Below, piece by piece: positions 1 to 8,195 of a stretch of 64,000 bases of DNA. The notes under the pieces are model-generated. The model was not told the origin of the DNA. It worked only from the letters and a program-made list of their open reading frames with translations, and searched no databases. Source of the DNA: Spirochaetota bacterium (GTDB lineage Bacteria > Spirochaetota > Spirochaetia > Treponematales > Treponemataceae); the NCBI GenBank assembly GCA_023393015.1, contig JAEWMY010000026.1:1-64000 (forward strand), read 5' to 3'. Numbering within the stretch: position 1 is the stretch's first letter; each line of letters opens with the position of its first letter. A program made the translations under genes and the position numbers.

Positions 1-29
1 TTTTACACCCCGTCGCCGCGGGGCGGCCG

Positions 30-52
30 GCCGGCCGTCTACGACGGCCGGC
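30..52. other. Strong GC hairpin upstream of mutS2
   Basis: Perfect 10-bp inverted repeat with arms GCCGGCCGTC (30-39) and GACGGCCGGC (43-52) around a 3-base loop. It has no T-run on either side, so it is not a canonical intrinsic terminator. It sits 34 bp before the mutS2 start codon. It may be the tail of an upstream gene's 3' structure or a leader structure of mutS2; the sequence alone does not decide. Confidence 0.45.
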
Positions 53-85
53 GCGAGCCGTACTTAGAAACCAAGGAATGAAACG

Positions 86-2656
86 ATGAACGAACGTACC
101 CTCGAGGTGCTTGAATACGATCGCGTCCGCGAGGAAATCGCGGGTCAGTGCATGAGCGAGGAGGGCAGGGCTTCTTTCCTGTCGCTCGCTCCGTCCGTCG
201 ATACGGAAGAGATCTCGCGCTTGAAGGCATTCGGGCGCGCCTGGCTCGACTCGCTCTCCGCGGAGGATCCCCCGCGCCTGCTCGGCTGGCGCGAGGTCGG
301 CCCCCTCGTCTCGCGCCTTCGCGTGGAAGGCGCGTCCCTCGAGTGCGCGGAACTCTTCGAACTCGGGCTGTTTTGCCGCTCCGTGACGGAGTTCCGCGAA
401 TGGTCGAGTTCCCGCGCGCGCGGGAAGGAATCGGGCCGGCGCGACGTGATGGCGCTCACCGGCTCGTCGGACGCCGTTCTCGTCGAATTCGCAGCCGGTA
501 TCCCGGACCTTTCCGGCGCCGAGGAGCGCGTTTTCCAGGTGATCGACCGCGGGACCGGCGAGGTGCGGGACCTCCCCGAGCTTCGCGCCATCAGGCAGGG
601 CATCAGGAAGATCAGGCAGGATATCGAGCGGCTCATCGGGACGTACCTGTCGGACGACGGTCTCAAGACGGCCCTCCAGTCGACGCTGCCGACCCTTCGC
701 GACGGCAGGCAGGTGATCGCGGTCAGGGCGAACTTCCGCGGCCGCGTGCGCGGCATCGTCCACGAGGTATCCCAGTCGGGGCAGACCGTGTACGTCGAGC
801 CCGAAGACGTCGTGGACCGCAACAACGATCTCGTTTCCGAGGAGGCGCGCCTCTCGCGGGAGATCGCGAGAATCCTCCGCGAGCTTACGGCGGCTCTCGC
901 GCCTTCTCATCAGGACTTCGTCGAGGCGCTCGACCGCATGGTTTTCATCGACCGCGTCGCCGCGGCCGCGCGGTGGGGTCGCGAGAGACGGTGCGTCTTC
1001 GCCGCCGACTCGCCCGCCGGACCGGCATCCGACTCCGGGGCCGGGACGATGATATCCCTCCGCCAGGCTCGCCACCCGCTCCTTCGGGAGCGCGCGGTGC
1101 CGATCGACCTCGTCCTTCCCCCGGGCGGACGCGTTCTCATCATCACCGGGCCGAATACCGGCGGAAAGACGGTCAGCCTCAAGACGGTCGCGCTTTTCGC
1201 CCTTATCAACCAGTCGGGCTGGCCCGTTCCCGCCGCGGAGGGCACGACCCTGCCGGTGTTCGACTTCGTCGGCTGCGACATCGGCGACGAGCAGTCGCTC
1301 GACCAGTCCCTATCGACCTTCTCCGGGCACATGAAGAACATCGCCGGAATCCTGGGCGCGGCCACGTCGCGTAGTCTCGTCCTCCTCGACGAGCTCGCGA
1401 GCGGCACCGACCCGCAGGAGGGCAGCGCCATCGCCATGGCCGTCCTCGACCGTCTGCTCGAGTCGGGTTCCTTCGTGCTCGCCACGACGCACCACGGCAT
1501 CCTGAAAAACTACGGCTATACGCATCCCTCCTGCGTCAACGCCTCTGTCGACTTCGACCAGGATACCCTCTCCCCGACGTACCGCATCCTCATGGGCGTG
1601 CCGGGCGAAAGCCACGCCCTCGACATCGCCTCGCGGAACGGCCTCGATCCCGAGATCGTCGCCCTCGCGCGTTCCTACCTCGCCGAGGAACGGGCGGACG
1701 TTTCAGCGCTCATCAAGGGCCTGACGGCCAAGCACGAGGAACTCGCCGGCTTCGAAGCCGAGAAACGGAAGGAAGAGGCGGCTCTCCGGGAAAAACGGCG
1801 CAAGACCGACCTGAAGGAACTGCAACTGAGGCAGCGCGAGCTCGAGCTCCGCGAGCAGGGGTACCGCAGGCTCGATTCGATGCTCGCCGAAAGCCGCAAG
1901 CAGCTCGAGAACCTCGTCCGCGAGATCCGCGAGGGCGAGCTCACGCGCGAGAAGACGTTGCAGGTCAAGGCGTGGATGGCCGAGCTCGGCGAGCGGGTCG
2001 CCGGCGAGTACGAGGGACTCGAGGAAGCGAGGCGCGAGACGGGCGCCTTGCGGTCGTCGTATGACGAGGAACGCCGTCTCGAAGACGAGGCGCGCGCGCG
2101 GGAAGTGGCCGCTTCTCCGGCGTCCCGAAAGGCGTCTCGCCCGCCGAAGGCTTCGCGCGCCGGCGCGGGCACGGCGCGACAGGCGGCAGACGAGATTCCG
2201 GATCTCGCGCCCGGCGTCGAGGTCTATGTAGGCGCCGCCCGCAGGCGCGGCACGCTCGTCCGCGGGGAGAAGGGCGGAAAGTGGATCGTCGCCGCCGGTC
2301 CCGTGCGCATGACCGTTCCCGCTTCGGAGCTCGCGGCCGTACCGGTCTCGCGTACCGGAGGCGGCCCGTCCGTTTCGATAGACGTGCAAACCGACATGGG
2401 CGGCGACGACGTGCCGGCCTTCGAGTTGAGGCTCATCGGCATGCGCGAGGACGAGGCGAGAAAGGCCCTGTCGAGGCAGCTCGACCTCGCGAGCATGAAG
2501 GGACTCAAGGAATTCTCTATCGTTCACGGAAAGGGTCACGGTATCCTGCAAACGGCCGTACACGAGATCCTCAAGGCCTACGCCGCGGTGAGCGAATTTT
2601 CGTTCGCGCGTCCCGAAGACGGCGGTACCGGAAAGACGATCGTGCGGTTGGGATAG
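86..2656 (+). CDS. mutS2: MutS2 family ATPase/endonuclease
   Basis: MutS2 (856 aa), a MutS paralogue that lacks the mismatch-recognition domain. Family members act on recombination intermediates, and some rescue collided ribosomes. The Walker A motif GPNTGGKT lies near residue 355 and the Walker B motif LVLLDELASGTDP near residue 432. A charged coiled-coil stretch covers about 540-680. A C-terminal Smr nuclease-type domain covers about 775-856, with the signature HGKGHG. The ATG is preceded by AAGGA at normal spacing. Length and domain order are standard for the family. The gene ends 4 bp before the convergent fapA-like gene, with no obvious terminator between them. I did not check the N-terminal boundary beyond the fit of the RBS. 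Confidence 0.93.
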   Translation: MNERTLEVLEYDRVREEIAGQCMSEEGRASFLSLAPSVDTEEISRLKAFGRAWLDSLSAEDPPRLLGWREVGPLVSRLRVEGASLECAELFELGLFCRSVTEFREWSSSRARGKESGRRDVMALTGSSDAVLVEFAAGIPDLSGAEERVFQVIDRGTGEVRDLPELRAIRQGIRKIRQDIERLIGTYLSDDGLKTALQSTLPTLRDGRQVIAVRANFRGRVRGIVHEVSQSGQTVYVEPEDVVDRNNDLVSEEARLSREIARILRELTAALAPSHQDFVEALDRMVFIDRVAAAARWGRERRCVFAADSPAGPASDSGAGTMISLRQARHPLLRERAVPIDLVLPPGGRVLIITGPNTGGKTVSLKTVALFALINQSGWPVPAAEGTTLPVFDFVGCDIGDEQSLDQSLSTFSGHMKNIAGILGAATSRSLVLLDELASGTDPQEGSAIAMAVLDRLLESGSFVLATTHHGILKNYGYTHPSCVNASVDFDQDTLSPTYRILMGVPGESHALDIASRNGLDPEIVALARSYLAEERADVSALIKGLTAKHEELAGFEAEKRKEEAALREKRRKTDLKELQLRQRELELREQGYRRLDSMLAESRKQLENLVREIREGELTREKTLQVKAWMAELGERVAGEYEGLEEARRETGALRSSYDEERRLEDEARAREVAASPASRKASRPPKASRAGAGTARQAADEIPDLAPGVEVYVGAARRRGTLVRGEKGGKWIVAAGPVRMTVPASELAAVPVSRTGGGPSVSIDVQTDMGGDDVPAFELRLIGMREDEARKALSRQLDLASMKGLKEFSIVHGKGHGILQTAVHEILKAYAAVSEFSFARPEDGGTGKTIVRLG

Positions 2657-2660
2657 GCAG

Positions 2661-4067
2661 TTATTTCTTGTAGGGAGCGGTCACGATGGCGCCGCGCGAC
2701 TTGTCGAGCGTGAAGACGACTTGCTTGAGGATCTTCGTGACGCTGAAGGGAACGTGGCATATCTCGATCTCGGTTCCGGGGAACACCGTTCCCCGAACCT
2801 CCACGTAGGCCGCGTCGTTGCGGTCGATTCGGGGCAGGAACGTCGGGATCTTCGCGGTGATTTCCTCGCGCTTCGCCTTGAGTTCCTCGATGTACTTCCC
2901 GATGTCCGGCAGGGGTTCCTCGGCGTAGGTTTCCTCGGCCTTCTGCAGCCTGACGGCGATCTGCTTGAGTTGTTCGTTCGCAATGTCGAGTTCCTGCTGG
3001 ACGGTGAAATCGGTTCCGCACCGGAGGTACGTTCTCGCGCCGCGCGCGTTGCCGATGTCGAGCGCCTGGACGCCGCCCACGACGATGCACTCGCAGCCGA
3101 TGAGCTTCCCCGTGTCTCCCATCTTGATCATCCCCATCGAATAGACCGTCGACTGGATGATGCTTCCCGACACCATGACGTCGCCGCGTACCGCGACGCG
3201 GCAGTTCTGGATGTATTTCGAGGTGAGGCTTCCTCCGATCCTGATCGCGCCCGTCTTCTTGCCCTCGATGCCGGCTTGTACGACCATGTCTTTCTTGCAG
3301 ACGATTTCGGTCACGTCGACGACCTCGGAGGAGACGATGGAACCTCCCGAGTAAATCTTGAAGCCGTCGGCGACCTTTCCCTGAAGGATGATGTCACCGG
3401 GAAAGGAGATGTTGCCGGTCGTGAAATCGACGCCCTTCTTGAGGACGAGCACGTCCTCGATCGAGATCACTCCCTTGGAGTCGATCGAAAGCCGACCGCT
3501 CTTGCCCGCGAACAGTCCCTTCTCGTGGGTGACGACGTTCGCGCCCGCGGAGAACTCGGGAAGCTTTTCCGTCGGAGAGGGGATTTCGGTCCCGTAAATA
3601 TCCTGCCCGGGAACCCCCTCGACGCGTTCAATCCTACGGGCGATCGGATCGCGCGCGGAAACGATGGAAAACGCGCTGATCGAATGCCAGTCGACGCGCG
3701 GCGCGTTGGGATCGATTTCGGGTTTCCGCTCGACGAGATCCTTCCTGATGACGTAGTGCTCGGGAATCTCGGTCACCGGCGCAGTCGCCCGCGCTATGAG
3801 AACCGCCTTTACCGGGTTATGCGTGGAGTTTGCCTTGAGTATCGATTCCTGGATGGCCTCGTGCAGCACGCCCACCCGTATGCCCTGCTCCTCGAGCCTT
3901 GAGGCGACGGCGGGGTAGGTGAGAAAGGAGCCGCCGACGGCCGGGGGGTAGAAATTCGCGGTCGCGCTCGATCCGTCCGGAGCCACGGTAACCTCGGCAT
4001 ACCCGTCTTTCGGGTCTCCTTGGCGGATGTAAAACATGGTGTTCGCGTCCGGTTTTTCTTCGCTCAC
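2661..4067 (-). CDS. FapA family polymer-forming protein (DUF342)
   Basis: 468-residue protein of the FapA/DUF342 family: an N-terminal domain, then a right-handed beta-helix of short hydrophobic repeats (about residues 170-350, for example GDIILQGKVADGFKIYSGG), then a coiled coil (about 365-410) and a short C-terminal domain. The family is common in spirochaetes and clostridia and is thought to form polymeric cytoplasmic scaffolds; no enzyme activity is known. The start is chosen as GTG at 4065-4067. A TTGCCG / 17 bp / TATAGT promoter lies immediately upstream and leaves a 7-nt gap, so the mRNA would be leaderless. A longer reading from TTG at 4103 would begin inside the -35 element and has no usable ribosome site. 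Family assignment is firm; the start is inferred. Confidence 0.85.
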   Translation of the reverse strand: MSEEKPDANTMFYIRQGDPKDGYAEVTVAPDGSSATANFYPPAVGGSFLTYPAVASRLEEQGIRVGVLHEAIQESILKANSTHNPVKAVLIARATAPVTEIPEHYVIRKDLVERKPEIDPNAPRVDWHSISAFSIVSARDPIARRIERVEGVPGQDIYGTEIPSPTEKLPEFSAGANVVTHEKGLFAGKSGRLSIDSKGVISIEDVLVLKKGVDFTTGNISFPGDIILQGKVADGFKIYSGGSIVSSEVVDVTEIVCKKDMVVQAGIEGKKTGAIRIGGSLTSKYIQNCRVAVRGDVMVSGSIIQSTVYSMGMIKMGDTGKLIGCECIVVGGVQALDIGNARGARTYLRCGTDFTVQQELDIANEQLKQIAVRLQKAEETYAEEPLPDIGKYIEELKAKREEITAKIPTFLPRIDRNDAAYVEVRGTVFPGTEIEICHVPFSVTKILKQVVFTLDKSRGAIVTAPYKK

Positions 4068-4074
4068 GTCTGAC

Positions 4075-4103
4075 ACTATAGACCCCCGTGACAGTATCGG
4101 CAA
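4075..4103 (-). promoter_or_regulatory. Promoter of the fapA-like gene
   Basis: On the minus strand: -35 TTGCCG (4103-4098), 17-bp spacer, -10 TATAGT (4080-4075), then 7 nt to GTG at 4067. Near-consensus sigma-70 geometry. No Shine-Dalgarno sequence fits between the -10 and the start codon. Confidence 0.65.
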
Positions 4104-4112
4104 TCCTTTCGC

Positions 4113-4160
4113 TTGACATTACCGCCATCTTTATACATTATATATGTATAAATATTCAGA
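4113..4160 (+). promoter_or_regulatory. argR promoter with overlapping palindromes
   Basis: Consensus -35 TTGACA (4113-4118), 17-bp spacer and -10 CATTAT (4136-4141). The -10 lies inside a perfect inverted repeat, TTATACAT (4131-4138) and ATGTATAA (4144-4151) around 5 bases. Immediately overlapping is TGTATAAATATTCA (4145-4158), which resembles the symmetric TGAATnnnnATTCA core of ARG boxes. The arrangement fits repressor binding over the -10, most simply ArgR autoregulation. Confidence 0.65.
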
Positions 4161-4177
4161 TTGGATGGCACTAACCT

Positions 4178-4651
4178 TTGAAAGAACGATTGACGCGCCT
4201 TAAGACGATCCGCAAGCTTATAAAGACGTACCGGATCGAATCCCAGGAAGCCCTGCTCGGCTACCTGTCCCGCGAAGGCTATGCCGTCACTCAGGCGACG
4301 CTTTCCCGCGACCTCAAACTCCTCAAGGTAGGCAAACTCTCGGACGGTCACAACGGCTACGTATACACCCTTCCCGGCGACGAGGAACGACAGGAGTCGG
4401 AACAGACGGTCGTGCAGGATTTTCTCCGCGGCTACATCTCGATCGATTTCTCCGGTTCCATGGTCGTCATCAAGACCTACTCCGGCCATTCCGACGTCGT
4501 GGCCGGCGCCATAGACAGCCTCGCGATGGAGGAAGTGCTCGGCACCCTTTCCGGTCGCGATAACTGCGTATTCGTATGCCTGCGAGAGGGCGTTACGGGC
4601 GACGATTTCCTCGAGACGCTGAAGCTTAAAATACCCGAATTGGACGAATAG
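4178..4651 (+). CDS. argR: ArgR-type arginine repressor
   Basis: 157-residue ArgR family transcription factor. The N-terminal winged-helix domain (about 1-75) carries the signature VTQATLSRDLKLL, matching the conserved (V/A)TQATLSRD recognition helix. The C-terminal hexamerisation and ligand domain is recognisable as GHSDVVAGAIDSL followed by GTLSGRDN. The start is TTG at 4178: an in-frame stop sits two codons upstream, and a weak GGATGG lies about 10 nt before it. In well-studied ArgR proteins the last motif is GDD, and the aspartate pair binds L-arginine; here it reads GRDN, so ligand binding may differ. No arginine biosynthesis gene is adjacent. The AT-rich palindromes at the promoter suggest autoregulation. 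Confidence 0.88.
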   Translation: MKERLTRLKTIRKLIKTYRIESQEALLGYLSREGYAVTQATLSRDLKLLKVGKLSDGHNGYVYTLPGDEERQESEQTVVQDFLRGYISIDFSGSMVVIKTYSGHSDVVAGAIDSLAMEEVLGTLSGRDNCVFVCLREGVTGDDFLETLKLKIPELDE

Positions 4652-4709
4652 TCCGGTATCGGCGCGTACCGACACGTTCATCATTCCCGAATTTTTGAAG
4701 GAGTTTCTC

Positions 4710-6281
4710 ATGATCAACTGGAACAATCTTGACACGCTTACCTCGTACAAGAAGCTTCTGTCTCTCAAGGGGCAGGTAAAACTTTCCTCGGCCCTGGACG
4801 CCGCGCGCGTCGCCGCGTATGAGGTTCCGATGGCCTCAGGCCTTTCGTATAATTATGCAGCCAAAGAGGTAAACGAGCAAATTCTCTCCGTCCTTCAGGA
4901 ACTCGGCGAGGAACAGGAACTCGTCGCGAAATACCGCGCCCTGCTCGACGGCGAGGTCATCAATACCGGGGAGGGACGGAAAGTCCTTCACCAGCTCGCG
5001 CGCGGACAGCTCGGCAAGGACGTCGTGTACGAAGGTAAAAACTTACGTTCCTTCTACGAGGGCGAGCGGGCCAAGATCGCCGAGTTCTCGAAGAACGTCC
5101 ACGCGGGCAAGGTCACGGGCTCGAAGGGCGACCGCTTCTCAACCGTCGTGCAGATCGGTATCGGCGGCTCGGATCTCGGTCCCCGCGCCATGTACCTCGC
5201 GCTCAACGAATGGGCCGTCAAGGCGGGCGTCAAGAAGATGGACGCGAAATTCATCTCCAACGTCGATCCCGACGACGCGACCGCTGTTACCTCGTCCTGC
5301 GAACTCTCCCGGACCCTGTTCATCCTCGTTTCGAAAAGCGGCACGACGCAGGAGACCCTCGCGAACGAGCTCTTCGTGAAGGACACGCTCGAGAAGGCCG
5401 GCCTCGATCCCGCGCGCCACATGATCGCGGTCACGAGCGAGACGAGTCCCCTCGCGAACAACCCTGGCTATCTCGCCTCGTTCTACATGGACGACTTTAT
5501 CGGCGGGCGCTACTCGACTTCTTCCGCCGTCGGCGGCGCCGTCCTCTCGCTCGCCTTCGGACCCGAGGCCTTCGCGGAGTTTCTCGCGGGAGCCGCGGCC
5601 GCCGACAAGACCGCCCTCGAGGGGGACATACGAAAGAACCCCGCCCTGCTCGACGCCCTGATCGGCGTGTACGAGCGGAACGTCCTCGGCTATCCGGCCA
5701 CGGCGATCCTTCCCTACAGTCAGGCGCTCAGCCGCTTCCCGGCCCACCTTCAGCAAGCCGACATGGAATCGAACGGAAAGCGCGTAAACCGCGCGGGCGA
5801 GCCCGTCGACTACGCGACAGGTCCCGTGATTCTCGGGGAGCCGGGAACGAACGGCCAGCATTCCTTCTATCAGCTTTTGCATCAGGGAACCGATATCGTC
5901 CCGCTCCAGTTCGTCGGATTCGTCGAGAGTCAGGCGGGTCATGACGTGACGGTAGACGGGTCGACGAGCCAGAAGAAGCTGTGCGCGAACCTCGTCGCCC
6001 AGATCGTGGCCTTCGCGCGCGGAAAGTCGGACGCGAACCCGAACAAGCATTTTCCCGGCGGACGGCCCTCGAGCCTCATCCGCGGAAAGTCCCTCACGCC
6101 CGCCTCGCTCGGAGCGCTTCTCGCGCACTTCGAGAACAAGATCATGTTTCAGGGGTTCGCCTGGAACCTGAACAGCTTCGACCAGGAAGGCGTACAGCTC
6201 GGCAAGGTGCTCACGAAGCAGGTGCTCTCGGGCGACATGGACGGCACGCTCAAGGCCTACGCCTCGTTCTTCGGCCTCTAG
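4710..6281 (+). CDS. pgi: Glucose-6-phosphate isomerase
   Basis: 523-residue phosphoglucose isomerase, interconverting glucose-6-phosphate and fructose-6-phosphate in the cytoplasm. Visible signatures are IGIGGSDLGPRAMY, SNVDPDD, SKSGTTQET, the sugar-phosphate loop GRYSTSSAVGG and a C-terminal HQGTD region. The start is ATG at 4710, preceded by GAAGGAG at 6-nt spacing; a TTG five codons further upstream lies inside that ribosome site and is rejected. Length and motifs are normal for the family. The gene stands alone on the plus strand after argR. It could supply glucose-6-phosphate to the zwf/pgl pair elsewhere in the window. Confidence 0.96.
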   Translation: MINWNNLDTLTSYKKLLSLKGQVKLSSALDAARVAAYEVPMASGLSYNYAAKEVNEQILSVLQELGEEQELVAKYRALLDGEVINTGEGRKVLHQLARGQLGKDVVYEGKNLRSFYEGERAKIAEFSKNVHAGKVTGSKGDRFSTVVQIGIGGSDLGPRAMYLALNEWAVKAGVKKMDAKFISNVDPDDATAVTSSCELSRTLFILVSKSGTTQETLANELFVKDTLEKAGLDPARHMIAVTSETSPLANNPGYLASFYMDDFIGGRYSTSSAVGGAVLSLAFGPEAFAEFLAGAAAADKTALEGDIRKNPALLDALIGVYERNVLGYPATAILPYSQALSRFPAHLQQADMESNGKRVNRAGEPVDYATGPVILGEPGTNGQHSFYQLLHQGTDIVPLQFVGFVESQAGHDVTVDGSTSQKKLCANLVAQIVAFARGKSDANPNKHFPGGRPSSLIRGKSLTPASLGALLAHFENKIMFQGFAWNLNSFDQEGVQLGKVLTKQVLSGDMDGTLKAYASFFGL

Positions 6282-6302
6282 TCCGGACGGTTCGCGTCGG
6301 GA

Positions 6303-6344
6303 CGTGCGTCACGCGGCGTGCGTCCCGCGGCGTGCGTCACGCGG
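6303..6344. repeat. 14-bp tandem repeat, three copies
   Basis: Three head-to-tail copies of a 14-mer of the form CGTGCGTCMCGCGG at 6303-6316, 6317-6330 and 6331-6344; the middle copy differs by one base. The array lies between the convergent pgi and ybaK ends, and the third copy runs over the ybaK stop codon (6337). Confidence 0.8.
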
Positions 6345-6864
6345 GCGCGGCGAGGTCTACTACCGTCGCCCCGCTCGCGCCGACGAGCGTTTCGGGGCTC
6401 AGCTTGAGCTGAAGCCCCTTGAGCCCCGCGCTCACGAAAACTTCCTCGAGAAGATACACGGTTTCGTCGACAAACGTCCGATAGCGCCGTTTCATCCCGA
6501 TCGGCGAGCATCCCCCCCGTACGTAGCCCGTCAGCGCGAGAAGCTCCGACGGCTTGACGGGCCCTATCTCCCGCGCGCCCGTGACGGCTCGGGCCTTTTT
6601 CAGGCTGACCTCGGCGTTTGCCGGGACGCAAAAGACGCAAACCTCGTTGGATTCCGTTCTCATCACGATCGTCTTGAATACTGCCTCGGGCTCCGCTCCG
6701 AGGCTTCGCGCGGCGGTAACCGCGTCGAGGAATTCCTCGTCCGCCTCGTACGAGGCCGTTCCGAACGGAAGGCCGGCGGCTTCGAGTATGCGCATCGCGT
6801 TCGTCTTCGGCACGCTCGCGCGCGGCGTGACCGAGGGCTTTCCTGCCGTATGTAGTTCGCCCAT
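6337..6864 (-). CDS. ybaK: YbaK/EbsC-type Cys-tRNA(Pro) deacylase
   Basis: 175-residue member of the YbaK/ProX editing family, which hydrolyses mischarged Cys-tRNA(Pro). The opening VPKTNAMRILEAAGLPF is the classic YbaK N-terminus. The conserved lysine segment is seen as AVFKTIVMR, and GYVRGGCSPIG matches the family signature. The start codon lies 1 bp after the stop of the upstream M28 peptidase, so the two are probably cotranscribed. An internal ATG at residue 24 is possible but would remove part of the usual N-terminal strand. The last codons run into a 14-bp tandem repeat, which may explain a slightly atypical C-terminal tail. Confidence 0.9.
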   Translation of the reverse strand: MGELHTAGKPSVTPRASVPKTNAMRILEAAGLPFGTASYEADEEFLDAVTAARSLGAEPEAVFKTIVMRTESNEVCVFCVPANAEVSLKKARAVTGAREIGPVKPSELLALTGYVRGGCSPIGMKRRYRTFVDETVYLLEEVFVSAGLKGLQLKLSPETLVGASGATVVDLAAPA

Positions 6865-6865
6865 C

Positions 6866-7753
6866 TCAGTCCGCCTCCATCGAGCGCGCGAGCGAGTCGA
6901 GAAAGACGCGGGCGAGTCGGAACGCGGGAGCCGTCAGGGTGCTCGCCGCGTCGTCTGCCGTATGCATGAGCCGCCAGGTGCGGGGCATACCGGCGCTTTC
7001 GGCGCCGTCGTGTCCCGGCGTATCCCTCGAATTCCTGGCGATCCTTTCGCGGAGCGCTTCGCCCGCGCCTCCCGGGCCCGAAAGGGCCGAAAGAAGGGCG
7101 GTCGCCTCGGCGGAGGGCAGGACGGTAATCACCTGAGCCGGGACGCCCGCGGCGATGAACCCCGCGTTGTCGCTGTAAGGCGTCGGAAGGGCGATCCACC
7201 GCTCGCTCGCGGCCTCCCGCGCGAGCCGTTTCGCCCGTCCGTGGAGCCTTTCCATCCCGAGCGAAAGGGCTCGGTTTTTGACCGAGTCGAGACCCGCGGT
7301 CGAGAGGACAAGCGTGTCGCCCCGTCCGCTGCAGTCGAGCACGAACACGTCGCCGAGATCCCCGCTCCGGGCCCTGAGGGCGGAACCGATGGCGTACGAA
7401 CCCTGTCCGGAAACGCCGGCGATTCCCGCCGCCTCCTCGCCGTCGGTAAAGACGAGCCTGACGTTGTGCGTCGCCGCGCTTTCGGAGAGCCTGAGAGCGA
7501 AGAGCATGAGCTGGAAGCACGCCGCGCTGTTGTCGTTCGCGCCGGGGGTATCCGGGGCGCGGTCATGGTGCGCGACGACGGTTTTCATGCGGAAGCGGGG
7601 ATCGTACGCCGAGGAGCCGAACCTGACGACGACGTGTCGCCTGCCCGACAGATCCACGACGGAGTTCGGCACGGAACGGGCGGAAAGCCATGCCGATATG
7701 AAGGCGGCGCGATCGAGGGAGGGTTCCAGAAAGGCCTTGAAGGTCGATGTCAT
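6866..7753 (-). CDS. M28-family zinc aminopeptidase
   Basis: 295-residue protein of the M28/PA-type metallopeptidase family. Likely zinc ligands are in VVAHHDR (about 64-70), GANDNSAAC (about 77-85) and TDGEEAAG (about 109-116), with a late histidine in RLMHTADD near the C-terminus. The second ligand motif is GANDN, where a canonical family member has GA.D(D/N). No signal peptide is seen, so a cytoplasmic peptidase acting on short peptides is most likely. The ATG lies 6 nt after a TATACT -10 box (7765-7760, minus strand) with no Shine-Dalgarno, which suggests a leaderless mRNA. It is the first gene of a two-gene unit with ybaK. Substrate unknown. Confidence 0.78.
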   Translation of the reverse strand: MTSTFKAFLEPSLDRAAFISAWLSARSVPNSVVDLSGRRHVVVRFGSSAYDPRFRMKTVVAHHDRAPDTPGANDNSAACFQLMLFALRLSESAATHNVRLVFTDGEEAAGIAGVSGQGSYAIGSALRARSGDLGDVFVLDCSGRGDTLVLSTAGLDSVKNRALSLGMERLHGRAKRLAREAASERWIALPTPYSDNAGFIAAGVPAQVITVLPSAEATALLSALSGPGGAGEALRERIARNSRDTPGHDGAESAGMPRTWRLMHTADDAASTLTAPAFRLARVFLDSLARSMEAD

Positions 7754-7759
7754 GCGGAC

Positions 7760-7765
7760 AGTATA
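7760..7765 (-). promoter_or_regulatory. -10 box of the M28 peptidase gene
   Basis: TATACT on the minus strand, 6 nt upstream of the ATG at 7753. No convincing -35 at 17 bp. No ribosome-binding site in the gap. Confidence 0.45.
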
Positions 7766-7789
7766 GCAAAAAAAAGTCCGCCGCGAGCG

Positions 7790-7820
7790 AAAAAAAAACC
7801 GGCCCGTTTCCGGGTCGGTT
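7790..7820 (-). terminator. Intrinsic terminator of the RRM gene
   Basis: Reading the minus strand, AACCGACCCG pairs with CGGGCCGGTT around a short GAAA-like loop (7820-7799, one mismatch) and is followed directly by a run of T (7798-7790). It lies 11 bp after the stop codon of the RNA-binding protein gene. Confidence 0.85.
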
Positions 7821-7830
7821 CTTTTGTTTC

Positions 7831-8139
7831 TCAGTAGCGGTCGCCGTATCCGCCGCCGCCATGGTCGTTGTAGCGCGGGCGGGACTCGCGGGGCTTGTTC
7901 TCCGCGACGTTGACGCGGAGGCGGCGGCCCTCGAACTCCTGGTTATTGAGGGTCGCGATCGCGGCCTCGGCGGCCTGGGCGTCGGCCATCTCCACGAAGC
8001 CGAATCCCTTGGACTGCTGGGTGTAGCGATCCTTGATGATGGAGGAGGAGACAACTTCGCCATACTGGCCGAAGAGGTTCGTCAGGGCGGCCTCGGTGGT
8101 CGCGTAATTCATGTTTCCGACATAGATCTTCTGAGACAT
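7831..8139 (-). CDS. RRM-domain RNA-binding protein
   Basis: 102-residue protein with a single RNA recognition motif. RNP2 is KIYVGNM (4-10) and RNP1 is KGFGFVEM (about 44-51), so the aromatic residues that stack on RNA are present. The short tail is Arg/Gly/Tyr-rich. It belongs to the bacterial/cyanobacterial Rbp family of small RRM proteins, generally linked to RNA stability and cold adaptation. The ATG is preceded by AAAGGA at good spacing. The upstream region is unusually long and folded, with two inverted repeats (8149-8166 and 8177-8195) next to the ribosome site, which suggests translational or autogenous control. A strong terminator follows, so the gene is monocistronic. Confidence 0.92.
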   Translation of the reverse strand: MSQKIYVGNMNYATTEAALTNLFGQYGEVVSSSIIKDRYTQQSKGFGFVEMADAQAAEAAIATLNNQEFEGRRLRVNVAENKPRESRPRYNDHGGGGYGDRY

Positions 8140-8148
8140 ACAAATCCT

Positions 8149-8195
8149 TTACCGAATTCCCGGTAACTCAGAGTGCTACCGCCCTACAGGCGGTA
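8149..8195 (-). promoter_or_regulatory. Paired hairpins in the RRM gene leader
   Basis: Two perfect inverted repeats in the presumed 5' leader: TTACCG/CGGTAA (arms 8149-8154 and 8161-8166) directly beside the AAAGGA ribosome site, and TACCGCC/GGCGGTA (arms 8177-8183 and 8189-8195). The first could occlude or expose the ribosome site. A control role is inferred from position only. Confidence 0.45.

Noticed and set aside
30..52. Hairpin at the window start as an intrinsic terminator
   Set aside because: No T-tract on either strand follows the stem.
4068..4103. Longer N-terminus of the FapA-like protein from TTG at 4103
   Set aside because: It would begin at the -35 of a strong promoter, and the GTG at 4067 has a -10 box 7 nt upstream.
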